Below, one piece after another: positions 49,285 through 57,985 of a DNA stretch of 64,000 nt. Both the position numbers and the translations under genes were made by a program. Under the pieces are notes generated by a model. The model saw only the letters and a program-made list of their open reading frames with translations, was not told where the DNA came from and searched no databases. Source of the stretch: Dama dama. Lineage: Eukaryota; Chordata; Mammalia; Artiodactyla; Cervidae. The stretch spans positions 19,193,001 to 19,257,000 of the forward strand of contig NC_083691.1 in NCBI RefSeq assembly GCF_033118175.1. Direction: 5' to 3'. Within the stretch, counting starts at the first letter, position 1; every line of letters starts with the position of its first letter.

Positions 49285-49628
49285 GCCAAGTTATGTCAAG
49301 ATCCTTTATTCCTTTTTGTTAAAACCGGTCACAACACTAAGCTTCTGGCCCATCCTGCTGATACACAAGCCACAAACGCTTGCTCAGCAGTTGAAGCCTT
49401 TAGTAGCATGTTTGAAAAGTGAATAAAAATCCATATAAAACAAATATTCAAATAGTTTCCATAGGAACACAGATAAGTGTGACCCCATCTCCCAGCCTTC
49501 CACATTGGTGCACCTGTGCCAACCCTACTCACATAGACATCTCAGAACTAGCAGTAATTAAGTTAAATGGTCCCCCCCAAACCCTTAAATCAAGCTAAAC
49601 TCGCAGTTAACAGCTATAAGAGTGGTAT
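49285..49628 (-). other. ODC1: ODC1 3' UTR
   Basis: About 340 nt from the stop codon to the AATAAA at 49310-49305, with cleavage expected about 20 nt further on. It contains no repeat. Confidence 0.8.
49305..49310 (-). terminator. ODC1: ODC1 poly(A) signal AATAAA
   Basis: TTTATT on the + strand reads AATAAA on the - strand, in the context AAAAAGGAATAAAGGATC, about 320 nt past the stop codon. Confidence 0.8.
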
Positions 49629-49773
49629 CTACACGTTAATACGCGTGGAAGCGCAGGCTGCCGAGTGCCGCTTCATGCCGCTCTCCTGGGCACAGGACAC
49701 GGGCAGGGGACCGACGTCTGGCTCCTCCACTCCGGGCGGGAAGTCCTGGGTCCGGATCTGCTGCATCAGTTGC
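49629..49773 (-). CDS. ODC1: ODC1 last coding exon (residues 414-461 and stop)
   Basis: The acceptor is tcctgcag. It encodes QLMQQIRTQDFPPGVEEPDV to RINV, then TAG at 49631-49629. This is the C-terminal PEST-like region that drives ubiquitin-independent proteasomal turnover. Cys441 is conserved, while residue 443 is Gln where I expect Trp in the human protein. Confidence 0.96.
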
Positions 49774-52700
49774 CTGCAGGAGACAGAGGCGGCAGTCAGA
49801 AACCCTGAGTCACCGCTAACCGAGCGGCTCCACACTGTGCAACACAGTAACTTATTCATGAGCCTATTTACATCTCTGGTTACTATGTCATCAGGAAGCA
49901 ATTCAGTGCAGTACTACAGCAAGCATTTCTTCAGAACCATCTTTTTGGTAAGAAGGAAACCACAAGTCACATGCACTAATTAAAGTATTCTAGGTACAGA
50001 AATAGACTGACCAGTCTTTTCTAAATCAACTGTGCCTTAAAATTCTGCAACTATTTACACATCACTATTACTGGAGGAATTTTCCTTTCATTGTAATTAT
50101 TCCAAAATTTCTAAAGCATATATTCTTAATATGAGGAGAAAAACAAGAAATAATTGTTAGTATTTAATTCTAAGCAATTTCTTAATTCTATTAGACAAGC
50201 ACAAGCATAATCAACCCTGGAAGGTACCTAATTCTTATCAGAACCAAACACACACTGTCACTAACCACGTTGGCCCTGACATCACGTAGTAGATGGTGGG
50301 TCTCTGGAATCCATTGAAAGTAGAAGCAGCAGCGACAGTGTAAGCACCCATGTTCTCAAAGAGCATCCAATCACCCACATGCATCTCGGGCAGGTTACAG
50401 CGCTCAACAATGCGGTCCAGGCCGTCACAGGTGGGTCCCCAGATGCTGGATGAATAATACTTCTCGTCTGGTTTGGGTCTCTACATTTGAGAGAGAGAAA
50501 CACACCTGCTTACACTTGTTCTGACCAGTCATCTTTCAACTGGTGTATACAACATATTCGGAAGGTACCTTCTGCAGAAGAGGCTTCACGTGTGCGTGAT
50601 CGTAAAGGATGCAGTTGAATGATCCATATACTCCATCGTTCACGTAATACATAAATGTCCGTTCACTTGACTCCTCTTCATCTAGAAAAGCAAATTTAAA
50701 AAAAGAAGAAAATAATTAGAAAAGCAGTAAGTCTCAATTACCACTTTACCATTTTAGGTACAAACTTTCAGTGTATATATATATGCAATGATTAAATCTT
50801 TGTACCTACCATCAGAGCCCGTCTGTTCCTTTAATACAAGTTTTTTGGCAATAATATTAACTGCGAGTGTGAAAGCTGATGCAACATAGTATCTGCCTGG
50901 CTCAGCTATGATTCTCACTCCAGAGTCTGATGGAAAATACTTGTCCAATGCTGGGTTGATTACACTGGTGATCTACCAGAGTGAGACAGAAAAGAGCAGT
51001 TGGTCATCAAGGAGAACTCCCATGGAGCAGTGCTTTGAAACACATAAACATCAAGAACATTGAGAGCTGCCATCAGCAGAGGTTTATCTTCAAACAGCAA
51101 AAGATAAACACCTCCCTGAAAACCAGTCTGCATATCCTGTGGTTTCATTTTGATTTCCCTCAAGACTTTTTAATAAGATGTTATGGTGTGATTTTATTAA
51201 GCAATGAGACAAATTTATTATTAGTGCCTAAATATTTTTATCTAACATATAAATATATACTAACAAGGTAAACTCTGTATTCTTCCTATTCACATAAATT
51301 TTAACAAAGAATATAGATTTTATAAGTAAGTGGCATATAATGGCTTACCTTCTTAAATGACTAAAAAACAATCTTCTAAGTAAAGGAAGCACAAAATCTA
51401 GCAAATGATGTACTAAAGTCAGTAGGTTCTCTTAACTCCACAGTGACAGTCCTAAATTTTCCTAAGACTTCTGAAAATATTGGCTTGTGTTATTTTAGAA
51501 AATCAGTAAGATAATACAGGGCTTTCCTGGTGGCCCAGAGAGTAAAGAATCTGCCTGCAATGCACAAGACCTAGGTTTGATCCCTGGCTCGAGACAATCC
51601 CCGCGGAGAAGGAACTGGCTACCCACTCCAGGGTTTCTGCCTGGAGAATTCCACGGACAGAGGAGCCTGGCAGGCTACAGTCCATGGGGTCACAAAGAGT
51701 TGGACACGACTGAGTGACTAATTAACTAACATAATACAATTTTAAATAGCACAGAAGTCATTCAAAATACCAGAACAAGTCATCCAAAATACCACACCAA
51801 GACATTTACTTTCATGTTTGTACAGTCCCTTTTGGTTATCAGTTTTAACACTTAAGTTTTGAAATATTTCAAAAAGGAACCTACTAAGAGCTACAGATTG
51901 CAATTTTGTTATAAATTACCTCTTCAAATTTAAGCTTTACATCCTCGGATCCAGGAAAGCCACCACCAATATCAAGCAGATACATGTTGAAACCAACCTC
52001 AGCCTAGAGTCAAGAAAATTAAATCAATCAGCCAGATTCATTAACAAGTCATGAAAAATGCATGCAGCAGGTTAATGTTAAAATATATGAGATGACTCTT
52101 ACAGAGGCCAATTCTAGAACTGGGACTAGTTGTTAATGCCATCCCTGCCCCCCTCCTCACACATGGGGCTCACAGATACTCACGCCCATGTCAAAGACAC
52201 AGCGGGCATCAGAGATGGCCTGCACAAAGGTCTCAGGATCAGTACAGCCACTTCCCACGTGGAAGCTGGTGTCAAAAAAAAAAAAAAAACACGAAAACTA
52301 CGATCTTTCTATTTCTGGAAATAACTATTCATGGTGGGAGAAAACTTATAAAATTTGCATTATCTAATACTTCATATCCATCTCTGCCATCACCAAGATC
52401 TCACCTGACACCAATGACATCAATATCTAGCTCTTTCGCCCGTTCCAAAAGAAGCCTGCTGGTTTTAAGTGTGGCACCAAATTTGACACTGAGGCGACAG
52501 ACTGCTTTGGAATCATCAGTGGCGATACGCAAAACCAACCTAGAAGCAAGAAAAGTATATCAAATTTCCCACCAACACAAGATCACCTACAGCCGTGGTT
52601 AAAATAAGACTCCTTGGCTCTGATACCCTGTGGTCTAATTTGGTACACAGATAATTTACTAGTATGGAAATCTAACAACTGGAAATTTGAGTTTGTTCAC

Positions 52701-53642
52701 ATTATACATGTCCTGTATCTGATCCGCCCTCAAATGGAGTAACTCACTTGGCCTTTGGATGTGCCCTGGCAACTTTCATCAGCTCGACTTCACTATCAAA
52801 AGTCATCATCTGGACTCCGTTATTGGCAGCATACTTAATCTGAGACACTTGTTTACACGGATTTGCATAGATAATCCTCTCTGGGGGCACCCCAAGACTC
52901 TGCACCAATTGTATTTCAGTCTGAAAAAGAAAAGGTATTTACACATGTAGCTAATATATGGAAAGCTGGCCCATGAGAAGCTGGCACCATGCCCACTCTC
53001 TTTAGCATCCTCTGCTCAAGCAAAGCAATTCTGATCTGCCCTGCTGGGAGCACCAGGGCCATTACAGACATCATTTGAGTTCTGCTGCTTTTGCTCACCT
53101 TGCTGGCACAGTCAAATCCTGTCCCAATGGCAGCGAGTGTCTTCACTATGGTTCTGCTATCATTGCATTTGACTGCATAAAAGGGGGTGACCCGAGGAAG
53201 AGCTTTCAACCATCTCAGATGTTTCTTCAGAATGTCTCCCAGGTCAGCTACATAGAAGGCATCCTTATCATCCTGCAGTAAGAGTGGTTACAGAAGACCC
53301 ATCAGCAATTTAACAGATGTGACCAAGGCACAGCCTTCCCTTCTCTTGCCCATCATTCTCATGAACCCTACTCTAGTCAGTCATGGACATGATAATCACT
53401 ATTGTCACTGGAGGATCCACAGCCAATTAAATTCCCAATTCCTGAACAAGAAATTTCCATAAGACCCCTCTGAAGTTTCCCATTCATCTGCCTAACATTC
53501 TCAAAGCTGCACTACCAGCATGGACTACACATATACTTACAGAAGAAGAAACTTCATTAATTTTTTGGTCCAGAATGTCCTTGGCAGTAAAGCCTTCATC
53601 CAAGAAATGGCAGTCAAACTCTTCATTACTAAAGCTGTTCAT
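49629..53642 (-). CDS. ODC1: ODC1, ornithine decarboxylase, spliced CDS of 10 exons
   Basis: Ornithine decarboxylase is a PLP-dependent enzyme that converts ornithine to putrescine, the first committed step of polyamine synthesis; it acts in the cytosol as a homodimer. The exons, in - strand order, are 53642-53541, 53272-53099, 52920-52748, 52539-52405, 52265-52184, 52003-51920, 50972-50810, 50681-50569, 50480-50266 and 49773-49629. They sum to 1386 nt: 461 residues plus TAG, the usual mammalian length. Visible functional residues are Lys69 (PLP Schiff base, in FYAVKCND), His197 and Ser200 (SFHVGSG), the glycine loop 235-237 (DIGGGFPG), Glu274 and Arg277 (AEPGRYY), Asp332, and Cys360-Asp361 (WGPTCDG). 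The C-terminal degradation region with Cys441 is present. All junctions are GT-AG and keep the frame, so the gene looks intact. Confidence 0.98.
50266..50480 (-). CDS. ODC1: ODC1 exon with Cys360 (residues 343-414)
   Basis: The exon is 215 nt. It encodes RPKPDEKYYSSSIWGPTCDG, including catalytic Cys360 and Asp361, and continues to YYVMSGPT plus TG of Trp414. Tyr389 is in GAYTVAA. The donor is TG|gttagt, a less common but acceptable GT form that restores Trp414. Confidence 0.96.
50569..50681 (-). CDS. ODC1: ODC1 exon (residues 305-342)
   Basis: The exon is 113 nt. It begins with an acidic stretch (DEEESSE), then TFMYYVNDGVYGSFNC and ILYDHAHVKPLLQK. Asp332 is in LYDHAH. Confidence 0.96.
50810..50972 (-). 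CDS. ODC1: ODC1 exon (residues 251-305)
   Basis: The exon is 163 nt. It encodes ITSVINPALDKYFPSDSGVR, then IIAEPGRYYVASAF and onwards, ending at TGSD plus one base. It carries Glu274 and Arg277. The donor is G|gtaggt. Confidence 0.96.
50973..51919 (-). other. ODC1: ODC1 intron with a Bov-tA SINE
   Basis: This is the longest intron inside the coding region. It carries a + oriented Bov-tA SINE at about 51518-51723, bounded by short ataataca repeats, and a hairpin-forming segment at 51079-51114. The remainder is AT-rich and unremarkable. Confidence 0.75.
51518..51723 (+). mobile_element. Bov-tA SINE in an ODC1 intron
   Basis: Forward Bov-tA from ggctttcctggtggcccaga to cacgactgagtgactaatta, antisense to ODC1. 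Confidence 0.9.
51920..52003 (-). CDS. ODC1: ODC1 exon with the glycine loop (residues 223-250)
   Basis: The exon is 84 nt, phase 0 on both sides. It encodes AEVGFNMYLLDIGGGFPGSE to KLKFEE. The GGG at 235-237 binds the PLP phosphate. Confidence 0.96.
52184..52265 (-). CDS. ODC1: ODC1 exon (residues 195-222)
   Basis: The exon is 82 nt. It encodes SFHVGSGCTDPETFVQAISD to DMG and carries His197 and Ser200. Its acceptor (gacaccag) is preceded by an uninterrupted T16 run at 52274-52289, which serves as the polypyrimidine tract. Confidence 0.96.
52405..52539 (-). CDS. ODC1: ODC1 exon (residues 150-195)
   Basis: The exon is 135 nt. It supplies the last G of Lys150, then LVLRIATDDSKAVCRLSVKF to DVIGV and the first two bases of Ser195. 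Arg154, a known PLP-phosphate ligand position, lies in LVLRIAT. Confidence 0.96.
52748..52920 (-). CDS. ODC1: ODC1 exon (residues 93-150, last codon split)
   Basis: The exon is 173 nt. It encodes TEIQLVQSLGVPPERIIYAN to ARAHPKA, plus AA of Lys150. The acceptor is ctttttcag and the donor is AA|gtgagt. Confidence 0.96.
52943..53080 (-). ncRNA. SNORA80B: H/ACA box snoRNA in an ODC1 intron, matching SNORA80B
   Basis: This 178-nt intron (53098-52921) is almost filled by a two-hairpin H/ACA structure. Hairpin 1 has a basal stem CTCAA (53079-53075) pairing with TTGAG (53019-53015), and an apical stem GCCCTG (53059-53054) pairing with CAGGGC (53043-53038). Box H follows directly: AGAGGA at 53013-53008. 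Hairpin 2 has a basal stem GCTAA (53006-53002) pairing with TTAGC (52954-52950). The box ACA (52948-52946) lies exactly three bases from the predicted 3' end. The length, about 138 nt, fits the class. Human ODC1 hosts SNORA80B, so the symbol rests on host gene and structure; I could not align it. H/ACA RNAs guide pseudouridylation and are released from the spliced intron. Confidence 0.82.
53099..53272 (-). CDS. ODC1: ODC1 exon with the PLP lysine (residues 35-92)
   Basis: The exon is 174 nt, phase 0 on both sides. It starts DDKDAFYVADLGDILKK and contains FYAVKCND with Lys69. Asp88 in GFDCASK is a further conserved active-site residue. The donor gtgagc opens the intron that carries the H/ACA snoRNA. 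Confidence 0.97.
53541..53642 (-). CDS. ODC1: ODC1 first coding exon (residues 1-34)
   Basis: The ATG at 53642-53640 sits in AAACCATGA. The exon itself starts at 53674, after an atttgcag acceptor, so 32 bases are 5' UTR. It encodes MNSFSNEEFDCHFLDEGFTA and so on, up to VSSS. The donor is gtaagtat. Confidence 0.97.
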
Positions 53643-54099
53643 GGTTTCTTGAAGTCTTTTTGAGACACAACAAACTGCAAATAGACCAGACAAATCTATT
53701 CAGAAGTCTTATTAATACTTAGTAACTCCTAAGATAAACTTGCAACAATCACAAATACTTACATAGAAAACTTAGGAGATGGAATTTAAAGGGATTATGC
53801 CCACTTTTCACAAAGGCAATTTTCCAGGAATTCCAAGTCCACTGAAGATGTGTGTGCTCTCTGTGCAGCAGTGGAAATGTTTGATAAACACACAATCTGC
53901 TGTCCACCTTCAGAACACATTAAATTGAAAGATCAGGTATTGACAGCACACACACACAAGAAGTAGGGCTACTAAAGCACCCTCCAGACAGCTCACTCCC
54001 TGGGTTTGGAAATCCCATTATTCCTAGGTTTAAGTCCCATTATTCTATAAATCTCAATGGAATGAGTTTCTCACACTCAACTTCCATATATAATACTGT

Positions 54100-54296
54100 A
54101 CTTAGTCACTCAGTCGTGCTTGACTCTTTGTGACCCCATGTACTGTAGCCCGCCAGGCTCCTCCTGTCCATGGCATTCTCCAGGCAAGAAAACTGGAGTG
54201 GGTTGCCATGCCCTTCACCAGACAATCTTCCCGACCCAGGGATGGAACCCATGCATTGCAGGCGGATTCTTTACCAGCTGTGCTACCAAGGAAGCC
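54100..54296 (-). mobile_element. Bov-tA SINE in an ODC1 5' intron
   Basis: Reverse Bov-tA from cttagtcactcagtcgtgct to ctgtgctaccaaggaagc, with a 15-bp target-site duplication (one mismatch) at 54085-54099 and 54297-54311. Confidence 0.92.
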
Positions 54297-54932
54297 CATA
54301 TATAGTACTGTCCACCTCAAAAAAGGCACTCCAAACATCCTTGCTAAAATGCAGAATACAGGTTTCAGAAACTTTCCTGGACTTAGTCCACTGAGAAGGA
54401 AAAAGCTTCATGACAGTTAGCTTACTTTATTTCAGACCTGTTTTTCTTTAGAAGCTTAAAACACTATTATAGCAATTTTGCAAAGCTGCCATATAAACAC
54501 CTTGCTATTTTCTATATCCGCTAAGTCTTATACAGAAGAACTTTTAGTGACCAACAGACACTGTTATCAATTTACTGAGTGCTCTAAATTTTCCTGAGAA
54601 ATGAGCTAATTTTCATGCTAGGCATGTGTTTTTTTAAAAAATGCAATCTAAAAAAATCAACAGAATATATTACAGCTGCTGCATCTGAATGGCAATCGAT
54701 ATTCTAAAACCAGCACTGCTTATTAAACTAGCAATTCTGGGAATCCCAACTATCCTCACAGGCACTCTAACTTACATGCTTGGCCATGAATGATAATCAC
54801 CTGGGAATCATTCTCAACTATGAATTACAAGAATTAGCAAACAATTTATGAATAAGCAAAAATAAGGCTCTTTTAACCATCAAAGCCACTGTCCTTGGCA
54901 TTCACAAAATGTGACATTGGTCAATGAGTTAC

Positions 54933-55009
54933 CTTAAAATTATTATTTTAATTCTATTTAATCTCTGATAGGGAGGGCGTCTTTTCCACTGTGCAACCCG
55001 CTTCAGTGC
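54933..55009 (-). other. Candidate ODC1 noncoding exon 2
   Basis: Mammalian ODC1 has 12 exons with the ATG in exon 3. The ten coding exons plus exon 1 found here leave one noncoding exon to place between 53675 and 56377. This 77-nt segment is bounded by ctgcag (acceptor AG at 55011-55010) and by aag|gtaact (donor GT at 54932-54931). The polypyrimidine tract is poor. It is the best candidate I could find by eye, not a firm call. Confidence 0.3.
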
Positions 55010-56248
55010 CTGCAGCCTACTGGCAGAGGCCAGGCAATGGTTCAGGGCCGAGTTTGCTCTGGCATGGGACACTATGAGAGGCCCAGGGGGACGAGCCTGC
55101 CATAAATCCAAACCCATGCATCGGAGAACTTGCAAGACTTGATCTAATGTGACTTGCTGGCTTTGTCAACCTCCTAGTTTCCTAATTCGCCCTTAGGGGA
55201 AGGGAACAAAATAACCACCAGCACACACATTCTGTCTACATAAGTAACATTTAAATAGGGTCACCAGTGATAGACTGGGCCGTTTAGGGTCTTTAAAAAA
55301 AAAAAAAAGACAATATTCAGGCTTAAATTTAGCAAGTGTGTGTTTCTCAAAAACACACCACTATTAAGTATTTTGCTTCCTTGTATCTTTCAAAGCTTTA
55401 CTTCAGTAACTTTTGATATAGAGAAAGTTCACCCTAGAACACTTTTGGGTGTTCTTTCTGCATGGCTAAATTACTTTAAAATGACATGGATTAGCAAAAC
55501 ATGGTCCTTCTCTGGTATGAAATTCATTTTTGCCAATTGGGAAACGTTAGACAGGTACTTATTCAAACTGCAATTGAAAAATACAAATCGATTAAATTTT
55601 AGGTTTGAATGAAATTAGCACATTCTGTCCTCCCTACTAGACACTCCTAAGAGGTTCTGCTCCCCACACCTCCCTTCATTATTTCGGATTTTCAAACAGT
55701 CGGCCGTTTGGGGAAAATCTTGGGACTGGCTCCTACGTTAGTCGTTCGCCTGACCTTTAATCTAAGGACTTTTCTTAAATCACCAAGTCATTGAAAGATT
55801 CCGTCAACATTTCTAAGCCCGGCAGAGCAGTATCAGTTACACACGGGTTATCTCAGCTCTAGCTATCTGAGTGGCTTTCTATATTGGGCCATTCGCTCTG
55901 TACACACAGCAAGGAAAAAGGGGAAAAAAAGAAACTAAAATATAAATGAAAATTCCAGGGCAACACGGCGGAACGGCACGTGCACGAGCGGCCGGCACCC
56001 CGAGACCTGTGCCGGGCTCGCCTCCTTCCTCTCCTGCACCTGCTGCCGGACCACCACATGGTTTGAAAAAAAATAGCGGCTGAAGGGTTGAGCTTTTCAA
56101 AGAGCTTCCGGCTCAGAAAACCCTCACTGACGTGGTTCAGAAAAGGTGAACCCCGGGCCGTTCCAGCGCCAGGCTGCCCTTGAGCCGGAAGGGGTCGGGG
56201 CCCGGCTCCACCCGGGACCCCCAGGGACGACGGACCGGGCTCTGCGAC

Positions 56249-56302
56249 CACGTGTCCTCGCAGCTCCAGGCGCCCGGTCTGCTCCGGCCTCCGGGACACG
56301 TG
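56249..56302 (-). promoter_or_regulatory. ODC1: Paired CACGTG E-boxes in ODC1 intron 1 (MYC/MAX sites)
   Basis: Two perfect palindromic CACGTG hexamers, at 56249-56254 and 56297-56302, start 48 bp apart and lie 76-130 bp inside intron 1. ODC1 is a classic direct MYC target, through tandem E-boxes in intron 1 of the mammalian gene. Further CACGTG copies lie at 55977-55982 and 57028-57033. Confidence 0.75.
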
Positions 56303-56377
56303 GCCGTCACCCCCCGCCTCTCACCCGCGCCCGCCTCCCCGCCGGCCTCCCTACCGCCCGGACGCTACCCCTCTTAC

Positions 56378-56588
56378 CTCAGAGCGCAGGGGCGCGGGGG
56401 GCCGGCCCCATGGAGACAACACGCCGCCGCCGAGCGCTGCAGGACCCGCCGGCCGCCCGCCGCCCCCGTCAGCCGCTCGCCCGGCCGCCCGCCGCCTCGC
56501 TCCCTCCCGCGGAGGACCGCCGGCCCGAGGTGGCGCCGGAGCGCTGGCAGAGGGGCGGCGGCGGCGGAGGCTGAGGGGGAACTGACAA
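56378..56588 (-). other. ODC1: ODC1 noncoding exon 1 (5' UTR)
   Basis: The 5' end is inferred as about 30 nt downstream of the TATA box (56619-56614). The 3' end is set by a consensus donor, CTCTGAG|gtaagag, with the last exon base at 56378. The exon is about 211 nt and extremely GC-rich, in keeping with the structured leader known for mammalian ODC mRNA. It contains the ten-codon uORF. Confidence 0.75.
56379..56411 (-). CDS. Upstream ORF in the ODC1 leader (10 codons)
   Basis: The ATG at 56411-56409 (context tccATGg) opens a frame encoding MGPAPRAPAL, then TGA at 56381-56379. The frame ends one base before the exon 1 donor, so it is complete within the spliced leader. Mammalian ODC mRNAs are known to carry a short uORF of about this size, which lowers main-ORF translation. 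The peptide is read directly; the regulatory role is by analogy. Confidence 0.7.
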   Translation of the reverse strand: MGPAPRAPAL

Positions 56589-56613
56589 AGCCCTGCGCGC
56601 CGCCGCGCCGCTA

Positions 56614-56619
56614 CTTATA
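56614..56619 (-). promoter_or_regulatory. ODC1: ODC1 TATA box
   Basis: The - strand reads CTATAAGTAG here. It lies in a CpG-rich promoter and about 240 nt before the exon 1 donor. ODC1 promoters are known to be TATA-containing. Confidence 0.75.
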
Positions 56620-56629
56620 GCGCCGCGCG

Positions 56630-56820
56630 TGTCGTCATGGAGACGCACCAGCTCAAACCAGCCGCGATCGGTTCCGTCCGGGCGTCCTCCCAGGGAGGGG
56701 GAGGGGCCAACCCGGGACGGGGAGAGGGAGGGGCGGGGGGCGCCGGCGGATCGACGTCAGCGCCTCCCAGCCCCGCCCAACCCCGCCCCTCCCGGGCCCG
56801 CCGCCGGCCCGAGCATGCGC
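56630..56820 (-). promoter_or_regulatory. ODC1: ODC1 proximal promoter: CRE-like, GC-box and NRF1-like motifs
   Basis: Upstream of the TATA box lie a CRE-like TGACGACA (56637-56630), a GC box in ggggcggggg (around 56730-56740), a CRE variant TGACGTCG (56759-56752), two tandem CCCCGCCC boxes (56771-56778 and 56781-56788) and an NRF1-type GCATGCGC (56813-56820). These are sequence matches only; cAMP-response and Sp1 control are known for ODC promoters. Confidence 0.55.
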
Positions 56821-57393
56821 ACCAGCCGCGGGCCCCCGGGGCTCAGCGCGCCTGGCCGGCCGCCTAGGGCGGGGAATGGCTCGCACGCCAGCCGAAGGAT
56901 TGCAAAACCTGCCTCTGACCGCCCGCCGGATGGCAGCGTGTGCGCCAAGCCAGCGCTCTCCTTCCACCTGGCATCAAATGCCGCGTGCCCTCCGGCAGAG
57001 AACGGAAATCGCTGGGCGCGAGCGGGCCACGTGGACCCTACCTGGAGGACCCCGGGCCTTTTCTTTCTGCGGGAAGTCTGCATATGCCGGTGGGAGGGCC
57101 TGGAGGTGATCCTGGCGCAGCTCCACCCCACGAAGAAGAGGGGCAGGAGGCAGAAGGGGCAGCGATCAGCGGGCAAATTAAGAGGCACAGCTCTGGGTAG
57201 CTCTCGAGCCGCTAAGCGTATTGAACCGCGTCTGACATGTCCGGTTGTCCTCCTAGAAGGTAGCAGGCAGCCGAGGACACGCGAAGAGGCACGTTGCGCT
57301 TGTTAAGCCGGAGACTCATCTAAGGGCGTTAGGGCAAGGGGTGGGAGGTAACAGGTCTGCAAGCCACCGGGCGATCTACTGTCCTTTGTATTG

Positions 57394-57985
57394 TTGTTCA
57401 GTCGCTCAGTCGTTTCCGACTCTGCGACCCCAGGGACTGCAGCACACCAGGCGTCCCTGGCCTTCACCATCTCCTGGAGCTTGCTCAGACTCCTGTTGGT
57501 TGAGTCGGTGATGCCATCCAGCCATCTCATCCTCTATCGTCCCCTTCTCCTGCCTTCAATCTTTCCCAGCATCGGGGTCTTTTTCTAATATCTGGGTTCA
57601 TCAAATCAGGTGGCCAAAGTATTGGAGCTTTAGCCTCAGTCCTTCCAGGGTTTATTTCCTTTAGGATGGACTGGTTTGATCTTGCAGTCCAAGGAACTCT
57701 CAAGAGTCTTCTCCAACACCACAGTTCGAAAGCATCAATTCGTCCGTGCTCAGCTTTCTTTATAGTCCAACTCTAACATCCATACATGACTACTGGGAAA
57801 ACCATAGCTTTTGACTATTCAGACCTTTGTTGGCAAAGTAATGTCTCCACTTTTTAATACACTGTCTAGGTTTGTCATAGCTTTTCTTCCAAGGAGCAAG
57901 CATCTTTTAATTTCATGGCTACAGTCACCATCTGCAGTGATTTTGGAGCCTATGATAATAAAGTCTGTTACTGTATTGAGTGGCA
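57394..57985 (-). mobile_element. BovB 3'-end fragment upstream of ODC1
   Basis: The BovB tail (gttgttcagtcgctcagtcg) is followed by about 590 bp of reverse-complement C-terminal BovB sequence with several small deletions. It sits about 800 bp upstream of the ODC1 TATA box. Confidence 0.88.

Larger units (their letters stand above)
53675..56377 (-). other. ODC1: ODC1 5' introns (exon 1 to exon 3 region)
   Basis: This holds the E-boxes, the candidate exon 2 and one Bov-tA SINE (54100-54296, - orientation). The SINE is flanked by a 15-bp duplication with one mismatch, catatataatactgt at 54085-54099 and catatatagtactgt at 54297-54311. I recognise nothing else. Confidence 0.75.
55960..57080. other. 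CpG island over the ODC1 promoter, exon 1 and start of intron 1
   Basis: A dense run of CG dinucleotides and GC-rich sequence surrounds the TATA box and extends about 450 bp upstream and about 600 bp into intron 1. It keeps long chance ORFs open on both strands, such as + 56629-57306, which I do not call a gene. Confidence 0.8.

Noticed and set aside
56629..57306. 225-codon + strand ORF divergent from ODC1
   Set aside because: Sits in the CpG island, which lacks stop codons by composition. Pro/Arg/Gly-rich with no domain. A divergent noncoding transcript is possible but unsupported.
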